Shown here in pieces: positions 7,921-15,966 of a DNA stretch of 64,000 bases. The DNA is from Bacillus_CJ salitolerans (GTDB taxonomy: Bacteria > Bacillota > Bacilli > Bacillales > SA4): positions 1 to 64,000 of the forward strand of contig NZ_JBHUEM010000052.1 of NCBI RefSeq assembly GCF_042680805.1. Direction: 5' to 3'. The position numbers and the translations under genes are program-made. Numbering within the stretch: the stretch's first letter is position 1; each line of letters begins with the position of its first letter. A model generated the notes under the pieces. The model was not told the DNA's origin, ran no database searches, and saw only the letters and a program-made list of their open reading frames with translations.

Positions 7921-7966
7921 GGAAAATAGCATACGAACCAAGGTTCCGGTTACGTATGCTATTTCC
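7921..7966. terminator. Bidirectional terminator between GNAT gene and iron operon
   Basis: GGAAAATAGCATACG pairs with CGTATGCTATTTCC across a 17-base loop. T-rich sequence follows on the minus strand, so it mainly serves the minus-strand importer operon. Confidence 0.75.
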
Positions 7967-8013
7967 TTGATAAAAGATTGACTTCTTTAATTGAAACTAC
8001 AAACTTTGGCTCT

Positions 8014-9024
8014 TTACTTTTGCCGCAATAATAAATAGATAAAGTATGGTGCTCCTATGAGCGCAGTCATGATCCCAGCAGCGATTCCGTCTGGGTCAGC
8101 GAGATTCCGTCCAATGGTGTCCGCTAGTAGAAGTAACCAGCCTCCAAGTAGGAGACATATTGGTAGGAACAGCTGGTTTCTAGGGCCAACTAGTGCTTTG
8201 GCAATGTGAGGGGCCATCAATCCAATAAACGCGATGCCGCCTGTTACTGATACGGCAGCCGCGGCTAATGCTACTGCCGAAAGGAGCAAGACCAGTCGTT
8301 CTCGCTCAATCGAAACGCCGACACCAATTGCAACCGATTCCCCTAAGCCTAATACATTTAATCGATTTGCTTTGTATAAACTAAAAGGAATTAGTACGAT
8401 GAGCCACGGTAAAATCGCCCATATAAACGGCCAATCAGTTCCCCAAATACTACCTGCTAACCACCTTGCAATAAAATCTACTTTTTCACGATCAGATGAA
8501 GAAATCAGCACTACCATTAAACCGGATAATGCCATCTGAAATCCAACACCCGTTAAAACAAGTCGAATAGGTCGAAGACCAACTCGTTTACTGTAGGAGA
8601 ATAAATAAATCAAACAAGCTGTTAGTAATGCACCGAAAAAACCGACCGCTGGTAGTACATAAATAAACGAACTAGCACTAATTGGAAAGTACAAAAAGAA
8701 GAGAGCGACTCCCACTCCTGCACCCGCATTAATGCCAATAATTCCAGGATCAGCTAAATCATTTCTCGTAATCCCTTGTAAAATTGCCCCCGAAACTGCG
8801 AGTGCCATTCCGGCAAGAAGGGTAATCACTATTCGTGGGAGGCGAATCGAAAATAACACAAACTCTTCTTTGTTGGTTCCTTGACCAAGCAAGGTAAGAA
8901 GGAGTCTATTATAGGAAAGGGAAGAGTAACCAAGACCCATACCAATAACTATCGTGATTAGAATGAATACAATTAATAAAAGTAAGAAGATCCGCTGTTT
9001 TCTGATTAAACTTGGATGAATCAT
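8014..9024 (-). CDS. Siderophore ABC importer permease (FecCD family, FhuG/YfhA-like)
   Basis: A 336-residue permease of the FecCD family with about nine or ten membrane segments. The diagnostic blocks are RLPRIVITLLAGMALAVSGA followed by LQGITRNDLADPGIIGI, and near the end TGGIAFIGLMAPHIAK and ADTIGRNLADP. It forms half of the channel of a ferric siderophore importer, docking on the ATPase through the loop around GESVAIG. It is last in a four-gene minus-strand operon and its start overlaps the previous stop by four bases (ATGA), so translation is coupled. Which siderophore it carries cannot be told from the permease alone. Confidence 0.9.
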   Translation of the reverse strand: MIHPSLIRKQRIFLLLLIVFILITIVIGMGLGYSSLSYNRLLLTLLGQGTNKEEFVLFSIRLPRIVITLLAGMALAVSGAILQGITRNDLADPGIIGINAGAGVGVALFFLYFPISASSFIYVLPAVGFFGALLTACLIYLFSYSKRVGLRPIRLVLTGVGFQMALSGLMVVLISSSDREKVDFIARWLAGSIWGTDWPFIWAILPWLIVLIPFSLYKANRLNVLGLGESVAIGVGVSIERERLVLLLSAVALAAAAVSVTGGIAFIGLMAPHIAKALVGPRNQLFLPICLLLGGWLLLLADTIGRNLADPDGIAAGIMTALIGAPYFIYLLLRQK

Positions 9025-10028
9025 GAGAATGCTCTGCCTCCTTTTCGGACGATTAATAAGAAGAAAGGAAGGCCCAATAATGCGACAATGGCGGATACCG
9101 GTGTTTCAAATGGAGCATTTAGATTCCGTCCAAGTGTGTCAGCGAGGATTAAAAAAGTTGCTCCAAACATAGCTGACATCGGCAAAATATAACGATAATC
9201 GGTTCCGACAACTAACCGGACAATATGAGGGACCATAAGCCCTATAAAGGCTAGGTTTCCGACTAACGCAACCGCTGAGCCTGCTAGAATAACAACAACG
9301 AAAAATAATAGAAATTTGATAGTGGTCGTTTTTTGTCCAAGTCCAATGGCCACTTCTTCATTTAAACTGAGGATTGTAAGCTGTCTTGAGAAAAATAATG
9401 AAATGACAATCCCAATTATGATGAAAGGAACAATGACTTGAAGCTGTCCCCACGTTGTTCCGATGATTCCACCAGCACTCCACATTGAAATATCCTTTGA
9501 AATCTTGAAGTACAATCCGATTCCTTCCGCAATGGCATACAAAAAGGCCGAAACAGCTGCACCTGCTAAGACAATTCGAAATGGTGAAAACCCGCCTTTT
9601 CTTGCACTTCCTATACTCACAACTAAAATCGTTCCTAATGCTGCACCGATAAAACAAGCAACCATAATGACAAAATAATTTGCTGTTGGAATAAGCGCAA
9701 TCGTTAAAGCAAGAGCGGCATTTGCACCCGCGGTTAGGCCTAATAGGCTAGGATCGGCTAGTGGGTTTCGAGTAATTCCTTGCATAATCGCACCTGCAAC
9801 TGACAGTCCCGCCCCTACAAAGGCAGCAGCGACTTCTCTAGGTAAGCGAATTTCGCGGAGCATAATCAGTGTATCTGTTTTTACACTTGAGAATAGAGCA
9901 AGAAATACCTCTTTTGTCGTCGTGTCAGCAGCACCAAATATCATCGCAATAAAGAAAACAAGGACAAACAATAGGAAACTAAGTAGTAGTTTAATTGTAA
10001 AGGGAATGGAAAGTATGTATGTTTTCAT
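9021..10028 (-). CDS. Siderophore ABC importer permease (FecCD family, FhuB/YfiZ-like)
   Basis: A 335-residue FecCD-family permease, the partner of the next gene in the heterodimeric channel. It has REIRLPREVAAAFVGAGLSVAGA, then MQGITRNPLADPSLLGL, and later GNLAFIGLMVPHIVR and ADTLGRNLNAP. The order, binding protein then permease then permease, is normal for Bacillus importers. A strong hairpin (10060-10086) separates it from the upstream binding-protein gene and probably lowers expression of the permeases relative to the binding protein. Its last four bases are shared with the next start. Confidence 0.9.
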   Translation of the reverse strand: MKTYILSIPFTIKLLLSFLLFVLVFFIAMIFGAADTTTKEVFLALFSSVKTDTLIMLREIRLPREVAAAFVGAGLSVAGAIMQGITRNPLADPSLLGLTAGANAALALTIALIPTANYFVIMVACFIGAALGTILVVSIGSARKGGFSPFRIVLAGAAVSAFLYAIAEGIGLYFKISKDISMWSAGGIIGTTWGQLQVIVPFIIIGIVISLFFSRQLTILSLNEEVAIGLGQKTTTIKFLLFFVVVILAGSAVALVGNLAFIGLMVPHIVRLVVGTDYRYILPMSAMFGATFLILADTLGRNLNAPFETPVSAIVALLGLPFFLLIVRKGGRAFS

Positions 10029-10059
10029 AGTACCTCAGCTCTCTACCAGAATTGAAGAA

Positions 10060-10086
10060 GAGGAATTCTTACGAGAAGAATTCCTC
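10060..10086 (-). terminator. Intra-operon hairpin after the binding-protein gene
   Basis: GAGGAATTCTT (10060-10070) and AAGAATTCCTC (10076-10086) form an 11-bp perfect stem with a five-base loop. There is no T-run, so it is better read as an mRNA-stabilising or partial-termination hairpin that keeps the binding protein more abundant than the permeases. Confidence 0.65.
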
Positions 10087-10094
10087 ACATGATA

Positions 10095-11045
10095 TTAGTT
10101 TCCAAGAAATGATTCAATAAAGAATTCTAGTTGATACTCAAGTGTAATCGGATCATTGAAATAGAATTCCTTTGCATTTGCTACATATACTTGATTATTC
10201 TTTACAGCAGGAATGTTTTTAAACGTTTCAGACTCCATAAATGAAGTTTCTGTATCTTCTGCTTTGCTCACAATTAGGTAATCACCAGCAAACTCAGGTA
10301 ATACTTCAAGAGATAAAGAATAGTAACCAGGCTCTAAGGCCATTTCTTTTACTTTTTCAGGCATATTCAGCTTCATTTCTTGGTATAGAATTTCTGTTCC
10401 GCGAGCCCAATTATCTCCAAATACATATAGTTCTTTATTAAAGTTCTCAATAACTGAAACCGTTGCATGTTCTCCAATTTTTGCTTTGATTTCAGTTCCA
10501 GCTTCAGCTGCACGAGCTTTGAAATCATCGATCCAAGCTTTTGCTTCTGCTTCTTTATTTACTAGTTTTCCAATTTCTAAGTGTTGTGTTAAATAATCAA
10601 GCTTTCCGTAAGTAAATGTAACAACAGGGGCAATTTCCTGTAGCTTTTCTACATTTTTCATGCTAGATAATCCGATAATTAAATCTGGCTCTAGCTCAAG
10701 AATTTTTTCCAAGTTTTCATCCGTTACTTCTTCAACACCATCTAGCTCGTATCGAGGATTATTTTTTGACCAAGAATCTACACCAACAACTGGTACATCA
10801 AGAGCAAGTACATTTCCTGCAAAAGTTGATAGTACGATGACACGCTCAGGATTTGCTGGAACTTCTACCGGACCATTTTCAGATTCATATGTAATGGTTC
10901 CAGATTGTGTTTCTCCTGTTGATTGATCCGTTGTAGTTTCACTTTCTGTTTGCGTTTCTGTCTCAGCTGTCTCGTTTGCTGCATCTGTGCAAGCACTAAG
11001 CATGAGTACTAGTAACAGTAGGAATGGTATGAGTAATTTTTTCAT
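10095..11045 (-). CDS. Ferric siderophore-binding lipoprotein (FhuD/YxeB-like)
   Basis: A 316-residue lipoprotein with a signal peptide ending in the lipobox LSAC (Cys19), then a Thr/Glu-rich tether of about 35 residues, then a periplasmic-binding fold. VPANPERVIVLSTFAGNVLAL, EKILELEPDLIIGLSS, VFGDNWARGTEILYQEM and YFNDPITLEYQ match hydroxamate-type receptors (FhuD2 of Staphylococcus, YxeB of Bacillus) more than catecholate-type FeuA. It would capture ferric hydroxamates outside the membrane and hand them to the two permeases. AAGGAG precedes the ATG. The reading frame overlaps the end of the ATPase gene by 50 bases. Confidence 0.85.
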   Translation of the reverse strand: MKKLLIPFLLLLVLMLSACTDAANETAETETQTESETTTDQSTGETQSGTITYESENGPVEVPANPERVIVLSTFAGNVLALDVPVVGVDSWSKNNPRYELDGVEEVTDENLEKILELEPDLIIGLSSMKNVEKLQEIAPVVTFTYGKLDYLTQHLEIGKLVNKEAEAKAWIDDFKARAAEAGTEIKAKIGEHATVSVIENFNKELYVFGDNWARGTEILYQEMKLNMPEKVKEMALEPGYYSLSLEVLPEFAGDYLIVSKAEDTETSFMESETFKNIPAVKNNQVYVANAKEFYFNDPITLEYQLEFFIESFLGN

Positions 11046-11841
11046 GTTGATTAACTCCTTTTAATAGGTTGTAAGTTATACACATCGGCTTTTGAGTCCT
11101 AGGATCTCTTCCGATTGTTGCATCAACTTGAAACACTTCTTGTAGCACGTCTCGGGTAATGACTTCTTCACAATTACCTGCTTTCACAATCTGTCCATCC
11201 TTTAATGCGATGAGATAATCTGCAAAGCGGGCTGCCTGATTTAAGTCGTGAAGAACCATCACGATCGTGCGTTTCTGTTCCCGGTTAAGCCTTTGTAAAA
11301 GCTCAAGAACCTCGAGTTGATGAGCCATATCTAAGTATGTGGTTGGTTCGTCTAGAAAAATCATTTCTGTTTCCTGAGCAAGTGACATAGCAATCCATAC
11401 ACGCTGACGTTGTCCGCCTGATAAAGCATCTACAGGATGATACTTGAAATCGATTGTTCCGGTTACTTCAAGTGCCCAATTGATTACTTCTATATCCTTT
11501 TTAGTTAACCGGCCAAATCCTTTTTGATAGGGAAAACGCCCGTACGACACCAATTCACCGACCGTTAAGCCACTCGCACTTTCAGGAGTTTGAGGTAAAA
11601 TCGCCATTTTTTTGGCAAGAGCCTTCGTGTCTTCTTTTGTAATACTCCCACCGTCAAGAATAATGGACCCCTTCTCGTGCGGGATAATCCGTGTCATTGC
11701 TTTTAACAGGGTAGATTTACCACAACCATTTGAGCCGATAATCGTTGTAATTTTTTGATCTGGTATATGGATACTAAGATCTTTCACAATTAACCGTTCG
11801 CCGTAGCTGACTTGTAAATCATTTGTGTAAAGACGTACCAT
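10996..11841 (-). CDS. Siderophore ABC importer ATPase (FhuC/YusV-like)
   Basis: A 281-residue ATPase that powers the importer. It has Walker A G36-SNGCGKS-T44, signature LSGGQRQR from residue 140, Walker B IFLDEP near 161-166 and the switch His in VLHDLNQAARFADY. SYGRFPYQKGF and EVFQVDATIGRDPRT are typical of FhuC/YusV. In B. subtilis a single ATPase (YusV) serves several importers; here it is the first gene of the importer operon. The last 16 codons overlap the binding-protein gene in another frame. Two Fur boxes lie just upstream of its start. Confidence 0.9.
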   Translation of the reverse strand: MVRLYTNDLQVSYGERLIVKDLSIHIPDQKITTIIGSNGCGKSTLLKAMTRIIPHEKGSIILDGGSITKEDTKALAKKMAILPQTPESASGLTVGELVSYGRFPYQKGFGRLTKKDIEVINWALEVTGTIDFKYHPVDALSGGQRQRVWIAMSLAQETEMIFLDEPTTYLDMAHQLEVLELLQRLNREQKRTIVMVLHDLNQAARFADYLIALKDGQIVKAGNCEEVITRDVLQEVFQVDATIGRDPRTQKPMCITYNLLKGVNQHEKITHTIPTVTSTHA

Positions 11842-11874
11842 GATAATCCTCCAATTGGAAAAATCTAGTTAATA

Positions 11875-11891
11875 TTGATAATCATTATCAA
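11875..11891. promoter_or_regulatory. Perfect Fur box (proximal to the importer operon)
   Basis: TTGATAATCATTATCAA contains a 15/15 match to the Fur consensus TGATAATNATTATCA. It lies between the importer promoter and its first gene. Confidence 0.93.
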
Positions 11892-11907
11892 CATAATGTA
11901 CAATGTA

Positions 11908-11936
11908 ACTATAATTCTATTGATAATGATTGTCAA
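11908..11936 (-). promoter_or_regulatory. Fur-covered promoter of the siderophore importer operon
   Basis: On the minus strand TTGACA (11936-11931) and TATAGT (11913-11908) have a 17-bp spacer. A second Fur box, TTGATAATGATTGTCAA at 11920-11936 (14/15), covers the -35 and spacer, so iron-loaded Fur would block polymerase directly. A plus-strand TATAAT at 11910-11915 overlaps the -10 and could serve the divergent reductase. Confidence 0.85.
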
Positions 11937-12064
11937 CCTCATTTGTTGTGTTAGAAAAACTTGCTAATACGTTGGAGCAAACGTTGATGTTGGTTCTTTT
12001 GAAATCAAAATTTCATTAGGAACAGGTGCTGAGAGTGAAAAAGTTGGGTTAGGGAGTGTGTATC

Positions 12065-13120
12065 GTGAAGGAAATGGATCTTTTTGATGTGACGATTATT
12101 GGTGGAGGTCCTGCTGGGCTTTATTCAGCATTTTATAGTGGACTTCGTGAAATGAAAACGAAAATTATTGAATTCCAGCCCCAATTAGGAGGGAAAATTC
12201 ATATTTACCCTGAGAAATTGATTTGGGACGTGGGGGGACTAACACCAACATCAGGCGCTAATCTAATCAAACAGCTTGTTGAACAAGGATTAACCTTTGA
12301 TCCAACAGTTGTTTTAAATGAACGAATCACTTCCATATCGAAAAATGAAGAGGGTATGTTTGAATTACATGGTTCAAGTGGGCAAATCCATTATTCAAAA
12401 ACGGTAATAGTTGCCGTAGGTAGTGGAATTCTAAAACCACAAAAGCTTACAATCGAAGGGGCAGAACGATTTGAGATTTCGAACTTGCATTATACAGTTA
12501 AATCGTTGCAGTATTTCAAGGATAAAACGGTCGTCATTTCAGGTGGAGGTAATGCTGCGATAGACTGGGCAAACGAACTGGAGCCTGTAGCCAAAAAAAT
12601 ATACTTAACACATCGGAAGCCAAATTTATCAGGACATGAAGCACAAATAACCCAGTTAATGAACAGTTCTGCGGAGTGTTTAATGAATACGAGTATTACG
12701 AAGCTACTCGCATCGCCTAATCAAGAGGAAATTGAGCGTGTTGAGTTAACAAATCATGAAACTGGAGAAGTCTTGTATTTGGTTGTGGATGATATTGTGA
12801 TTAATCACGGTTTTGAACGGGACGCCTCCTTGCTTGAAAATAGTGACTTATCGATTGATATACTAGATCATTTCTATATTTCAGGTACTGTTTCGAGCGA
12901 GTCATCTGTAAAAGGACTTTACGCGGCAGGGGATATACTGAAGCATGAGGGGAAATTGAACTTGATTGCAGGGGCCTTCCAGGATGCCGCGAATGCGGTT
13001 AACAAGGCAAAGCAATATATTCAGCCTGATGCTGCTGGAGTGGCCATGGTATCTTCACATAATGAAGTGTTTAAACAAAGAAATCGTGAGCTTGTTAAAA
13101 AAATGCTATTGTCACAATAA
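12065..13120 (+). CDS. Ferredoxin/flavodoxin-NADP+ reductase (YumC/YcgT type)
   Basis: A 351-residue flavoprotein of the thioredoxin-reductase-like ferredoxin-NADP reductase family. FAD is bound by the N-terminal GGGPAG (about residues 13-18) and NADPH by GGGNAA (about 160-165); the C-terminal block YAAGDI and LNLIAGAFQDAANAVNKA is family-typical. There is no CxxC pair, which separates it from thioredoxin reductase. B. subtilis ycgT is a Fur-regulated paralogue, and this gene is divergent from a siderophore importer across two Fur boxes, so it probably supplies electrons for iron release or flavodoxin in iron shortage. GTG at 12065 follows AGGGAG by eight bases; the GTG at 12056 overlaps that site. 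Confidence 0.88.
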   Translation: MKEMDLFDVTIIGGGPAGLYSAFYSGLREMKTKIIEFQPQLGGKIHIYPEKLIWDVGGLTPTSGANLIKQLVEQGLTFDPTVVLNERITSISKNEEGMFELHGSSGQIHYSKTVIVAVGSGILKPQKLTIEGAERFEISNLHYTVKSLQYFKDKTVVISGGGNAAIDWANELEPVAKKIYLTHRKPNLSGHEAQITQLMNSSAECLMNTSITKLLASPNQEEIERVELTNHETGEVLYLVVDDIVINHGFERDASLLENSDLSIDILDHFYISGTVSSESSVKGLYAAGDILKHEGKLNLIAGAFQDAANAVNKAKQYIQPDAAGVAMVSSHNEVFKQRNRELVKKMLLSQ

Positions 13121-13130
13121 TAAAAAAAGA

Positions 13131-13160
13131 AAGGATCTTCTCTTGCAAGAAGGTCTTTTT
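13131..13160 (+). terminator. Terminator after the reductase
   Basis: GATCTTCT (13134-13141) pairs with AGAAGGTC (13148-13155, one wobble), followed by five T residues. Confidence 0.8.
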
Positions 13161-13222
13161 CTATTTGTATAAAGCTCCTTTCACTTTTATAATAAATATA
13201 GGAAAAGAAGCGGTATTTTACT

Positions 13223-13690
13223 GTGGCAATAGGAGTGAGAGGTATTTCAACTGAAAAATATTTATTAGATCAATCTATTGGTTATAAACTATTTCATGCT
13301 TCACGATTAATGAGTAATCGGTTAAATCAAAATTTTCAGCTTCATGGATTTGAGATTACATATGAGCAGTGGCAAATATTAAGTAGATTGTATGAGAAGG
13401 ATGGGCTGACACAAAATCAACTTGCTATGAAAAATGAACGAGATCAAGCTAGTATTTCTCGTTTAATTGACAATATGATAAAACGTAATTTAGTTAGACG
13501 AGAACCAAACAATGAAGATAGACGAATTAAGCATATCTATTTAACGGATGAATCAAAACAAATACAAAGGGATCTCGAAGGATTAGCGCTCACGACGATA
13601 TCACAAGCAACCCAAAATATGACTGAAGAAGAATTAAAAATGTGTTTAAAAAGCTTAGATTTAATTCGAACTAACTTACAAGAACTCTAG
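13223..13690 (+). CDS. MarR family transcriptional regulator
   Basis: A winged-helix repressor of about 155 residues. GFEITYEQWQILSRLYEKDGLTQ leads into the recognition helix QASISRLIDNMIKRNLVRRE and the wing NEDRRIKHIYLT, the classic MarR core. Such proteins bind palindromes as dimers and release them on a small-molecule or redox signal. The GTG start at 13223 has only a weak upstream AAGAAG; GTG at 13235 after ATAGGA is an alternative, so the first few residues are uncertain. A terminator overlaps its stop codon. The 24-bp palindrome about 290 bases downstream, before the petrobactin importer, is a candidate target. Confidence 0.85.
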   Translation: MAIGVRGISTEKYLLDQSIGYKLFHASRLMSNRLNQNFQLHGFEITYEQWQILSRLYEKDGLTQNQLAMKNERDQASISRLIDNMIKRNLVRREPNNEDRRIKHIYLTDESKQIQRDLEGLALTTISQATQNMTEEELKMCLKSLDLIRTNLQEL

Positions 13691-13720
13691 AAGGTGACTC
13701 ATTCACCTTCTATTTTTTTT
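13690..13720 (+). terminator. Terminator overlapping the marR stop
   Basis: GAAGGTGA (13690-13697) pairs with TCACCTTC (13703-13710), followed by TATTTTTTTT. Confidence 0.88.
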
Positions 13721-13938
13721 GTAGACTTTTTAGAACTTCCACACGTTTCTAGGTAGGCTAGCCAAAACATCATTCATAGTAGATGATTCAATCAGTTTTT
13801 TTTATAATCCAACGATTATTGACCACATTCCAACTTTTTTAGAGAAGATGGAAAAGAGTGACGTCTTTGAGAATTGTCCAGTAGAAGTAGTACAAATGGT
13901 GAACTAGAAAAAAATATTAAAAAATTGGAAAAAGAGCA

Positions 13939-13968
13939 TTGACTATGATAATGATAATTGTTATCATT
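13939..13968 (+). promoter_or_regulatory. Fur-covered promoter of the petrobactin importer
   Basis: TTGACT (13939-13944) and TATCAT (13962-13967) are 17 bp apart. A Fur site with overlapping repeats, ATGATAATGATAATTGTTAT followed by CATT (13945-13968), covers spacer and -10. The gap 13721-14072 has no gene. Confidence 0.85.
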
Positions 13969-13975
13969 ACAACGG

Positions 13976-13999
13976 TAATACTTGTTTAAACAAGTATTA
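13976..13999. repeat. 24-bp perfect palindrome
   Basis: TAATACTTGTTT is followed directly by its exact reverse complement AAACAAGTATTA, with no spacer. It lies just after the -10, near the transcription start, and 16 bp before a second Fur box. It is followed by TTTTC. It may be an operator for a second regulator or, as RNA, an attenuating hairpin. Confidence 0.85.
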
Positions 14000-14015
14000 T
14001 TTTCTTGTCAGTTAT

Positions 14016-14030
14016 TGATAATGATTATCT
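14016..14030. promoter_or_regulatory. Second Fur box before yclN
   Basis: TGATAATGATTATCT matches the Fur consensus at 14 of 15 positions. It lies 43 bases before the yclN start codon. Confidence 0.85.
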
Positions 14031-14072
14031 TTTGCTTTTGTAATAAAATCTCTTAAACTGAGAGGACTTCAT

Positions 14073-15026
14073 ATGAAACTTCGTTATTTGGTCAGTTTAC
14101 TTATTATACTATCTTTTGTTTCGCTTTTTGTTGGTGTCTCAAATGTATCACCGTTGGACATTTTTCAATTAACGGAAGATCAAAAGGAAATTTTATTCAT
14201 TAGTCGATTTCCAAGGCTAATGAGTATATTAATCGCTGGTATGTCCATGAGCATCGTTGGTTTAATCATGCAGCAGCTTAGTCGGAACAAATTTGTATCT
14301 CCGACGACAGCCGGAACAATGGATTCTGCAAGATTAGGGGTGTTAGTAGCCTTACTATTATTTCCAGCAGCAGGAATGCTTGAAAAAATGGCGATTGCAT
14401 TTATTTTTGCACTGTTAGGAACTTTTATTTTCATGAAAATTCTAGACAAAATCAAATTTAAGGACGCGATCTTTATACCACTAGTTGGGTTAATGTTTGG
14501 AAATATTGTAGGGTCGTTAACCACATTTTTTGCGTATAAATATGATCTCATTCAAAGTATAGGTTCCTGGCTTCATGGGGATTTTTCGATGATTATCAAA
14601 GGCAGATATGAACTTTTATACATAAGTATCCCAGCCGTCATTCTTGCTTACCTTTTTGCGAACCGATTTACGATTGCGGGAATGGGTGAGGACTTTGCTA
14701 CGAATCTAGGACTCAACTACAAGCATGTTGTCAACATCGGGTTAATTATTGTGGCGCTCGTATCTGCCGTTGTATTACTAACAGTGGGTACACTACCATT
14801 CTTAGGATTAATTATTCCTAACATTGTATCGATTTACCAAGGCGATCATTTAAAAAATAGTTTGCAGCATACGGCTGTTCTTGGAGCTGTGTTCGTATTA
14901 GTTTGTGATATTTTTGGTCGCATCATTATTTTCCCTTATGAAGTATCGATTGGGTTAACGGTGGGTGTCATTGGAAGCGGTATCTTCCTGTATTTACTAC
15001 TGAGGAGAAGAGCACATGGCTTATAA
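14073..15026 (+). CDS. yclN: Petrobactin ABC importer permease YclN
   Basis: A 317-residue FecCD-family permease very close to B. subtilis YclN, as seen in MQQLSRNKFVSPTTAGTMDSARLG, AYKYDLIQSIGSWLHGDFSMI and GMGEDFATNLGLNYKHVVNIG. YclNOPQ imports ferric petrobactin and its 3,4-dihydroxybenzoate precursor. The gene starts with ATG after GAGAGGA, downstream of two Fur sites, and its end overlaps yclO by eleven bases. The order yclN-yclO-yclP-yclQ is that of B. subtilis. Confidence 0.93.
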   Translation: MKLRYLVSLLIILSFVSLFVGVSNVSPLDIFQLTEDQKEILFISRFPRLMSILIAGMSMSIVGLIMQQLSRNKFVSPTTAGTMDSARLGVLVALLLFPAAGMLEKMAIAFIFALLGTFIFMKILDKIKFKDAIFIPLVGLMFGNIVGSLTTFFAYKYDLIQSIGSWLHGDFSMIIKGRYELLYISIPAVILAYLFANRFTIAGMGEDFATNLGLNYKHVVNIGLIIVALVSAVVLLTVGTLPFLGLIIPNIVSIYQGDHLKNSLQHTAVLGAVFVLVCDIFGRIIIFPYEVSIGLTVGVIGSGIFLYLLLRRRAHGL

Positions 15027-15966
15027 AACGAAACTTATTAGTCTCACAATCTTATCTATTTGCTTAATAGCCTTGTTCTTATTTTGGGATATTGGAGAGC
15101 ACTGGGAATATGTACTTCCTAAAAGAGCTATTAAAATATTTGCCATCATCATTACAGGAAGCTGTATTGCCTTTTCAACCATCGTGTTTCAAACGATTAC
15201 AAATAATAGAATCTTAACGCCAAGTTTAATCGGACTTGATTCCCTGTATTTATTGATTCAAACCGTGATTGTATTCTTATTTGGCGGGACTACACTAGCC
15301 ATGATGAGCAGGGAGTACCATTTTCTATTATCCGTAGGTCTCATGATTATCTTCGCCTTGCTGTTATTTAAATATATCTTCAAAAAAGAAGGTAAAAACA
15401 TTTACTTCCTGTTGTTAATCGGGATTATTATGGGTACGTTTTTTGAAAGCATCTCGTCCTTTATGCAGCTACTCATTGATCCGAATGAATTTCTAGTCGT
15501 GCAAGATTCGATGTTTGCTAGCTTCAATAATGTGAATACAGACCTCCTCTTAATCTCTGTTGTGTTATTAGTGGCGATTACAGTTTATTTCTCTAGGTTT
15601 GTAAAATTTTTAGATGTCATTTCACTTGGAAGAGATGAAGCCGTTAATTTAGGTGTTAATTATGATCATGTTGTGAAGCGATTGTTAATCGTTATTGCAG
15701 TTCTTGTATCTATTTCAACTGCGTTAGTGGGACCGATTACGTTTTTAGGATTACTCGTCGCAAATGTGGCACATGAATTTTTACGAACATACAGGCATTC
15801 TTTCTTAATCTCAGGTTCGATTTTGATTAGTATCGTAGCGCTTGTAGGTGGACAATTTTTAGTCGAGCGAGTGTTTACCTTTTCCACAACAATTAGTGTC
15901 ATCATTAACTTTGTAGGTGGCGTGTACTTTATTTACCTACTGTTAAAGGAGAATAAAACATGGTAG
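15016..15966 (+). CDS. yclO: Petrobactin ABC importer permease YclO
   Basis: A 316-residue second permease that pairs with YclN. The FecCD pattern is present but diverged: TNNRILTPSLIGLDSLYLLIQ, then DVISLGRDEAVNLGVNYDHVVKR as ATPase-docking loop and ALVGPITFLGLLVANVAHE. About nine membrane segments. The first codons overlap yclN and the last overlap yclP, which indicates translational coupling and equal production of the two permeases and the ATPase. Confidence 0.92.
   Translation: MAYKTKLISLTILSICLIALFLFWDIGEHWEYVLPKRAIKIFAIIITGSCIAFSTIVFQTITNNRILTPSLIGLDSLYLLIQTVIVFLFGGTTLAMMSREYHFLLSVGLMIIFALLLFKYIFKKEGKNIYFLLLIGIIMGTFFESISSFMQLLIDPNEFLVVQDSMFASFNNVNTDLLLISVVLLVAITVYFSRFVKFLDVISLGRDEAVNLGVNYDHVVKRLLIVIAVLVSISTALVGPITFLGLLVANVAHEFLRTYRHSFLISGSILISIVALVGGQFLVERVFTFSTTISVIINFVGGVYFIYLLLKENKTW

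Noticed and set aside
8234..8539. Plus-strand frame of 101 codons inside the siderophore permease.
   Set aside because: It is a shadow of the FecCD permease with no ribosome binding site.
12011..12056. GGTGCTGAGAG upstream of the reductase, resembling part of a TPP riboswitch.
   Set aside because: The second conserved half (CCTGATCTGG..TAATACC) is missing and the gene is unrelated to thiamine.
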